Shown here in pieces: positions 56,894 to 64,000 of a stretch of 64,000 bases of DNA. Position 1 is the first letter of the stretch. The number at the start of each line of letters is the position of its first letter. The stretch comes from Fratercula arctica. Its lineage: Eukaryota; Chordata; Aves; Charadriiformes; Alcidae. A program made the position numbers and the translations under genes. Location of the stretch: contig CANTUZ010000025.1 of the NCBI GenBank assembly GCA_947846985.1, forward strand, positions 9,484,100 through 9,548,099, in the 5' to 3' direction. Under the pieces are notes generated by a model. The model saw only the letters and a program-made list of their open reading frames with translations, was not told the DNA's origin and did no database searches.

Positions 56894-59800
56894 GTATGTT
56901 GGGTGGTTTTCCTTTTAGTTACATTTATTAACTCTGTTACTTCATCAGCGTTGTAGAAGCTAATAGTGTCTAGTTTCATGGTTCAGCTTTTAGGCTGCAG
57001 TTTGCCAAATACTTTTAAGTAAATGTTGGTCACAGAAGAAGCAACCCTGGTAGGAGGAATGTTTATGCATTCCAGCTTGACTAGCTTGCTGTACTGAATT
57101 GGGATGAAACTGCTTAAATAACTGATCCAGCCCTGCTTTCTTCTTCGGTATGTGACTGAAGAGACTTTCTGAAGTATCTCAAATTAAGTTCAAAAACTAG
57201 AGAGCTGGAATGCCACTGATTACATCTTTATTATAGAAATTAATATTTGTTGTTTGTTTTGGAATCTGAGGACAAACTGCACACTGAATTAACAGCATAA
57301 TAGAGAAAAGAATGAAAATTTGTGCCAGTGAGACTTTTGGGAAGTACAAAGTGATCATTACAATAGACTTGTTTCCATTACTAGGCCCTACCTTGATGGA
57401 ATTAAAGACTTAATAGTTAGATTAAAACTTAATATTCTTTTGTCACAATTGTGTGCAAATCTTCACTGTCATGCAGGGCAACTGTGGAATGGTTTGTTAG
57501 ATTTCTGGAAAGTTTCCTATAACCACTTCAGGTTTTGCTGGTTTGGATTTTTTGAAAGATAAATGAAACTAATAAGGAAATAACTGTCAAGTCACTATCC
57601 TGAAATTGTTTTATCAGAAGCCCTGGATTCCAGTAAAGCTTGAGTGCTTTTGAAATCCCCCCCTAAATGCTTCTGAGAAGCCATCAATTAAAATCTGTAT
57701 TTGTACATTGAATAGAGCTAATAACTCTAGTAGCTTGCTTCTAAAGACTTTGTATTGAGATTTTTTTCAGATGATTTCAGAACTTCATTCCTGTCTTTCA
57801 TTCTTTATTTAAGAAGAATAAAATTGAATGCTTAAAAAACCAGAATAAAATACCTTTCTTAGCCAGAAAATTAAATCTTCTGAACTCTTCTTGCATTAAA
57901 TCTCTAATTTATTTCCCAAATCATAAGAACTAAGCAAACATCTTCCAATGTGATAATTCTCTAAAAAATTTCTTATAGTAATCTTAAAAGAGAAAGAAAG
58001 ACTATACTGTAGTGATCAAATGAATGCACGTTGGTGTTCTAGACCAGAAGAGGTTGTTAGTCTGCTTTGTCTTCCTTTTCTGTTACATGCGATTTGATTT
58101 CATCAATCAGTTCCTATATGAAATCCAGTTTTGATACGTGAGTAAACTGAAAGGTGGGCAGTCTACTACTTGCCTTGATCTAGTCTAAGATTAAATTATC
58201 CACACAATTAGAAAGAACATTTGCGTTTTATTCCTTTTTCCTTTTCTTTGCTGGACTGCAGGGACTTATAATACCCTATGCTTGCTTCATGTTAATATAT
58301 TTGTACATTGTAATAAATCATCCTTATAGGCTTATTTTTGAGAAGCTAAGCATTGTTTTTAGCTTTTAAATAATTTTGGTCATTATTTTTTACTACCTTT
58401 TCAATTTTCATATGAAAAAAACCCGCCCCATATGTAAATTCAAATATCATAAAGGAAACAAGAAGACATTAGGGAGTAGTAAAGACATAATAAAAATGTT
58501 TTATGCAATCATTTGATAGAAATTGTAATCTTAAAACTATCCATAGAAGGTCTGTAAGGGAAGGCCTATAACGTTTGAAATGATCCTAGCTGATTTGGAG
58601 CCAGAATTTCAAGCTATGTATACCTTTTCCCTAACCCAAGCTTACTTGGTCTTTCAGCTATGAAAAAAGCTTCTAATTAAGTCATCCTCTCAAATTAAGG
58701 GTGCCGTACTTATTAGGCTGTCTCCAGTGTTCTGAAGCCTGATTAAGAAATTCCCACTCTTCCACTTTACTCTTTGCCCCTGGTGGTGTGTTCTTATTCC
58801 TCTTTTGCAATTTACTGCCCTTTGTATGCCCCAACACAACCATTTTTGGGCTGTCTTGTCGACCAGATCGTTGAAATGGCCTGTCAATGTATGTGCTTGG
58901 GTTTTTTGGTTGTTTGTTGGTTGGGTTTTTTTTAATTGCACCCAATCTTTTCAGAACCCCAGTGTACTTCAAAAATTGGTTTTTGCAGTATAGTTCCTCA
59001 ATTAAGTTGACTGGCTGAGGGTGCAGCATGAGCAAACTCTGATGAGAAGAAAGATAGTGGTAGAAAAGGACTTCACTTTACCTGAAACGCTGGTGTTGTA
59101 GCCTGTTTCAAAAGTGACTGGGTATTTAAAATGCTTTCATCTTGTGTGCTAAATCGCATCTGAACAGGTATCCTGTTTATCCCAAGTGCCATGGTGTGCA
59201 TTTGAGCTGAGAAGCTCAAAATGCAGCAGTTCTAGTTTTCCCCGCTCACTTTGTTGTTTGGAAGAAATTGGAATTCTGTAGTAAAATAGAGCTAATTTAT
59301 ATAACTTCTTGTGTTTACTACCAGTAATGATGATCTACTTAATCACTGAATATGCAAACATTAAAAAACAACAACAACAGAAGGAACCACTATGAGGTCA
59401 GCACCCTACAAAACTCCCCTCCCTCTGCCCCCTTTTCCTTTAGGGATCTTGCAATTCCTTGTGCTACATTTGTTTTCACCTGACTAATCAGGGAAATTTC
59501 TGATGATTCCAGGAGTCCAGATTATTGTTTTCAGGGATGAGTTTTAAGTATATATTCTTGCTTGAAGTGCTAAAATAAAGGAATGGCTGCAAAACACACG
59601 AGCTCACCAAAGTTCTCATTCCCATATAATATCCTAAGGTTAACTTTAACTCTTCAAAGCCTTAATGATATCAACCAGTTCTAACAGGTGCACATTTCTG
59701 AGGAATTGGAAACATCAGTAGGCAGGTTAAAACTAATTTCTTGAGCTGTCCATCTTGCTAATTTGTCTGCTTTTGTTCTGGGGTGGTATATGAACAAGCC

Positions 59801-60859
59801 CCATTCATTTAATGTTTACAGTGGTTTGTGGTTGAAATAATGGCTTCATAATTGAGAAGGACCTAAGAAATTTCAGTTGAACTAAAACCATTACTAGGGC
59901 ATTGATTGGGATAATTTTTTTTTTTTTTTTTCAGTCGTAGGAGACTTCCTGGTTGGTTTTTTTTTTTTCCCCCCTCATCTTTTCTCAGAATTCTGTAAGA
60001 AAAGAATGCTAAACCCAGGTATTTATGAATGATCTTATCCAAAATTGCTAGGAAAAGAATGTTTTGTCGTAAATTGTTCAGATGAACCTTTTCATCCACT
60101 TTCTTACAGATATTTATTTTGTACTATCTATAAGCTTTGAGGATCACTTGAGGAATATTTTTTTTTTTTTTCTTCTGTTCCAGTAATATTACTTGCCCTA
60201 TTTTGTCAATTTGTAAAGCTTTGGTTAAGAATCTCAAGGTACCTTGCGTATAGGAGATGTGCCTTGGAGCTAATATTTTGATACAAATTATGATATGTAT
60301 ATACACGAAAGAGGTTATACAGTTTGTTATAACCTTAGATCAAACTTTCACTAGTTTACATCATAATTTTGTTGGATTTTAGTGTACTTGAGCTAAGAAG
60401 CACAGAAGGGGGGAAAAAAACCCCAAACTTCTTGTAAGATATAAAGGAGAAGATCAAATTCTGTGTTCCAGAACTATTTGACTTCTAAAAATGTCTCTCT
60501 TGTTTTTTTTTTTCTTTTTTGAAGAAACTAATTACTTCTGGGGTATCACACAGCATATTTATCGTGTAAAATATTTTGCAGTGTTTGCAGGACTATGTGT
60601 AACTACAGGTCACAATTTCTGAGATACGGAAAGGAATTTGTAGGAAGTGTTAAGCATAGTTGCTGGCTTACAGTTTTTTGCTTTCCTAAGCATCGTAAAC
60701 TTAGTCAATTTTGAAATAAACTAGTTAAAGATTTTTGTAGCCAAAGACTCTAAATAGTCTGGCCTTCAAGCTGTAAGGTCAGAAGTTTAAAGGGATTAAA
60801 AATACAAGCTCTAGAGGAAACAGAGTGTGTCACATTCACTTTTTTCTTTGTTTCAACAG
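56894..60859 (+). other. ERBIN intron between the first two coding exons
   Basis: 3,966 bp, GT...AG, phase 0. AT-rich, with several T runs (59920-59970, 60160-60172) and no recognised repeat or exon. Confidence 0.9.
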
Positions 60860-60977
60860 CAACTTTTTAACTGTCAGTCTCTGCACAAGCTGAGTTTGAC
60901 AGACAATGATCTAACCACGTTGCCAGCATCCATTGCAAATCTCATTAATCTCAGGGAACTGGATGTCAGCAAGAATG
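60860..60977 (+). CDS. ERBIN: ERBIN second coding exon (leucine-rich repeats)
   Basis: The acceptor TTTGTTTCAACAG ends at 60859 and the donor AATG|GTAAGT starts at 60978. The exon encodes residues 64-102 plus one base, so it ends in phase 1. The sequence continues the leucine-rich repeats begun in the previous exon ([20 protein letters not shown], then LRELDVSKN), with the 23-residue spacing of LAP proteins. Joined to the preceding exon there is no frame change, so the gene is intact here. The next exon is not found before the window end. Confidence 0.97.
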
Positions 60978-63900
60978 GTAAGTCATTTCACTTACTATAT
61001 TGGGGTAGCTAAAAGGCAAATCACCATTGACTGTACAAAGATACTAGTGAAAGTCTAATTTCTAGAAGCTACATAGCTAGTAAATTTTAAATTACTACTC
61101 TGAATCGCTGCTTAACATAAAAGATGTTCTTTTAGGATTTATTTGTGATATTTGTTTTTAATTATCTCTATCAAATTGGTTTGTACTTTGAGGTGAAAAT
61201 ATTTCTATATTCTTTCAAAAATGCATATGCTCAAATTTATTACTTTTAGTGGCTTTCCTCATGTTTCACTATACTGAAGAGAGTTTGCACAAGAATTTGT
61301 AAAATTTTGCTGGATTCTGTTCTATTTGGTTTCATTAAAAAAAAACTGCTTTCAGTTTATTTTAATGAGCTGTCTGAAAATTGTAGTAGGACTTAGCTGC
61401 TATGCTGTCAGATTATAACCTCTGCACGGGGAGAAGTAGTGACTATGGACGATGACTGTTTCATTTGTCTGAATTGTTTAAAAAAAATCTATCATTCTAT
61501 GTAAGTCAGCCTTTTATAAATTTTGAAATGTCAGCCAAGTATTGTATGCATGGGGTCTATCAATGGTGATGTTTTGGCAATTTGGCAGATGCGTGCAACT
61601 GTGAGGAAATTGAAATAACTTATATTGTCATCAGACTTGTTTGCGTGGCTTATTTGGGGGGGAATTCAGTCATGCTAATTGATGAGGATCTAATAGTCTT
61701 GTCTTACTAATTCAAAGTGAAGTTAGAGGATTTCTTGAAATCTTATTTGAAAATAAGGATTATATAAATATGCCAAAGACTTTATCATATCAAATTATTT
61801 TATTTGGACAGCTAGCTAATTATGACTTCACAAAACTAAGTTAGTTCTGCTTTCTTAAGAAAGTATTCCAGTTTTTGAGGTGTTGGCATTCTCCTTTATT
61901 GTCCACTGTAGCCCAATCTATACTTAAACTTTTACTTTATTTCTGCTTAATGAATACAGCATTTAGTGTGATAAATTGACCCGATTGTCACTGCTCTGTT
62001 CCTGGTACAAGTGGCTTAGACTGTTTTAAAGAATGCTGGCCTTAAACTTTCATAGTGATGTACGACAGAGAAAGAATCATCTTTTTGTCCTAGACTGAAC
62101 TGTTAAAAGGATTAACCGTTTCCAACACAATGCAGAAGACTTTAAAGCAGCAAAAGGGATTTTGAGTTCTAGTGCTGGCAAGTTCCTTTAGCTTATGTAC
62201 ATAAATAGGCAGCTGGTCACTTACCAGCTAGAGAGTTAGTTGTTTGTCCAAAATAGCGTAACCTTTAGCTAAGCCTTCAGAGAGCTGCTGAAAGAGCACT
62301 TATTCCTCTGAGGCATATAAAGAATTTAAGGAGGCAATAGCTGAATGATACACTCAGTAAACTGTGAAACTCTGTTTTCTAGGGGTTGCTTTGCTTTGCT
62401 TTTAATGCTTTTCAGTGAAACGATAGGTCACAAACTTATTTAAACTATTATCACGTGCCTGTTCTCAATCTTATCATGGTCTGGATAGCTAGTGTTGCAC
62501 ATCAAAAATAGTCCTGAGATCCCATGCTTATTTACTTGGGACATCTTGTCTCCCACCATTCCTGCAAGCTCTGTAAAATTTAACAAACAAACAAAAAAAA
62601 AACCCAACAAAAAAAACCACCACAACCCACCACCAAAACAAATTAGGGTGCCTGTTTATGCCTGTTGGGCAAGGTAAGAAATACTGTTGTTTATTCTGGC
62701 TTCTAATACATTTGGTAATATTTGAGACTTCAGTTTGTTGGCTTAAGTGCCTTTTCTGTTTAGCTATCTACTGTTGCAACCACAGAACACTTCTTTTTTT
62801 TCTTGATAACTGCAAGCCCATTCTTTTCCCTTGTGTCTCCATTTTCTCATGGTAAGAATTTACAGCTCAGTTTCTCGCTGTCCGTGATTGTTGTGATGTT
62901 CCTCTATAATAGAGCCAAATACAAGGTTTTTTGCTAGTTTTCCAAGACTAGTAAAACTGATTAAACATCTCTGATTCTTCCTTTTTCTTTGTTAGATTGA
63001 AATAATACAGTGTGGAAACAGTGGACTTCTGGGAAGCACAGGGGTTGCTTTCTCTTAATTTATTAAAAAAAATTACAGGGGATTAATCACCAATCTTAGC
63101 GAAGTATGATGAGAGATGCCAAATTCTAAAATAGAGTTTGTTTTCCAGATTCCTGCAGTTGTGGCAAATGAAGATGATAGTTCCTATGTTTTTAATATAT
63201 TAATATACCACAAGTGTTTTCTTCTGATATAAATGGAGCCGAAGCATGGAGTGCAGATGCTTTTAGATCAAATATGCGTTTAGTTATAAAGGTTGCATTT
63301 TAGAAGGATAGTTAGTTAGACTTTAATTTTCAAATACCAATACACATGAAATATGATAGGGTTTTCACATAAGATAGTTGAGCTGTTTATGGCACAGGCA
63401 TAATGGAATGCATTGACCAAAGAGAACTACTTAATTTTCTAAAGAGCTGATAGAAAAATGAATGAAACTTCAATTTTTAAAATGTGCTCAGGTTACCTCA
63501 TTAATTGCAGTCTGGCTCTGCAACTAGCTCACATAGGACAGGGAGAGATCTATTGCACAGGAGAGCATCTAGCTTTCCAAGTAGAGCTACGCACATATAT
63601 GCATAATATTTGTTTTGACATTTAAATGAAAAATCAAAATTGCAGAAATTCTTCAAGATAGCAGGTGCTTTACATAAAAGGTATTAGTCTAAGAAAGCAA
63701 TCTTTATGGTGTTTTAATAGCTCATAAAATGTCTTGCCTTTTTCATTTCAGATTTAAATGTCTAATTTAACATATACAATACATAAAACTGTATAATAGA
63801 GGCATGGCAGACATGCAAATGTGGATAATTAATAATATTTAATTGTATTTAATCAGAACAAAGATTCACCTAGTCTAGTGTCCTGTCTCCAACAGTGGCC

Positions 63901-64000
63901 AAAAGCAGAATCCTAGGAGCCAGGAGATATGCCGGTTTCCCTATATGCTCCCAGTGTCCAGCACCTTTTGTTATTGGGCCTTCTTGAGCCAGACAGGGTG
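60978..64000 (+). other. ERBIN intron, continuing beyond the window
   Basis: No further exon found. AG-ended pyrimidine tracts (for example near 63750) are followed by in-frame stops and do not encode leucine-rich repeats. An A-rich run lies at about 62580-62640. Confidence 0.75.

Noticed and set aside
63740..63775. Possible third ERBIN coding exon after a pyrimidine-AG tract
   Set aside because: The sequence after the AG has stops at once and does not encode a leucine-rich repeat.

Overview
The window is bird nuclear DNA. A CR1 LINE with its typical octamer-like 3' end, avian-type ERV-L, beta-like (ERVK) and gamma-like endogenous retroviruses, and AT-rich introns with a GC-rich CpG island all point to a bird. 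The only cellular gene I recognise is ERBIN (LAP-family scaffold protein), on the + strand. Its first coding exon (56696-56893) and the next one (60860-60977) are certain. A CpG island with a probable non-coding first exon lies at about 23200-24430, which implies a first intron of roughly 32 kb.

Layout. (1) 1-12718: an ERV-L provirus on the + strand, entering the window inside gag and ending in its 3' LTR. It is split between two adjacent RT/connection codons by a minus-strand beta-like provirus (2561-10111). (2) That provirus is a mosaic. It has LTR-A at both ends, one gag-dUTPase/protease-RT-RNase H-integrase series, an env TM stub, the U3 part of a different LTR (LTR-B), and then a second, internally deleted pol fragment. 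(3) 14054-21069: a gamma-like provirus on the minus strand with a proline-type primer site and a 4-bp target duplication. Most of gag, all of pro and the start of RT are deleted, and its integrase holds a solo LTR-A. (4) 21862-22595: a solo LTR (LTR-E) just upstream of the CpG island. (5) Inside ERBIN intron 1: two solo LTR-D copies, a solo copy of the gamma LTR-C, a CR1 fragment, a near full-length CR1 with LTR-B inserted, an ERV-L-type LTR, and a sense-oriented LTR-E about 1.3 kb before the first coding exon. (6) From about 56.7 kb: ERBIN exons and introns.

All retroviral reading frames are broken by stops, frameshifts or deletions, and I see no intact virus. ERV-L looks oldest. The gamma provirus LTRs differ at roughly 3% of sites and the LTR-A pair at about 1%, so the beta-like insertion is younger. 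The most unusual signal is a 37-bp piece of gamma-retroviral pol sitting outside the left LTR-A of the beta provirus. It is identical to the flank of the solo LTR-A 15 kb away, and points to gene conversion, ectopic recombination or misassembly. I found no CRISPR array, tRNA or rRNA gene, and no evidence for a wholly new biological system.
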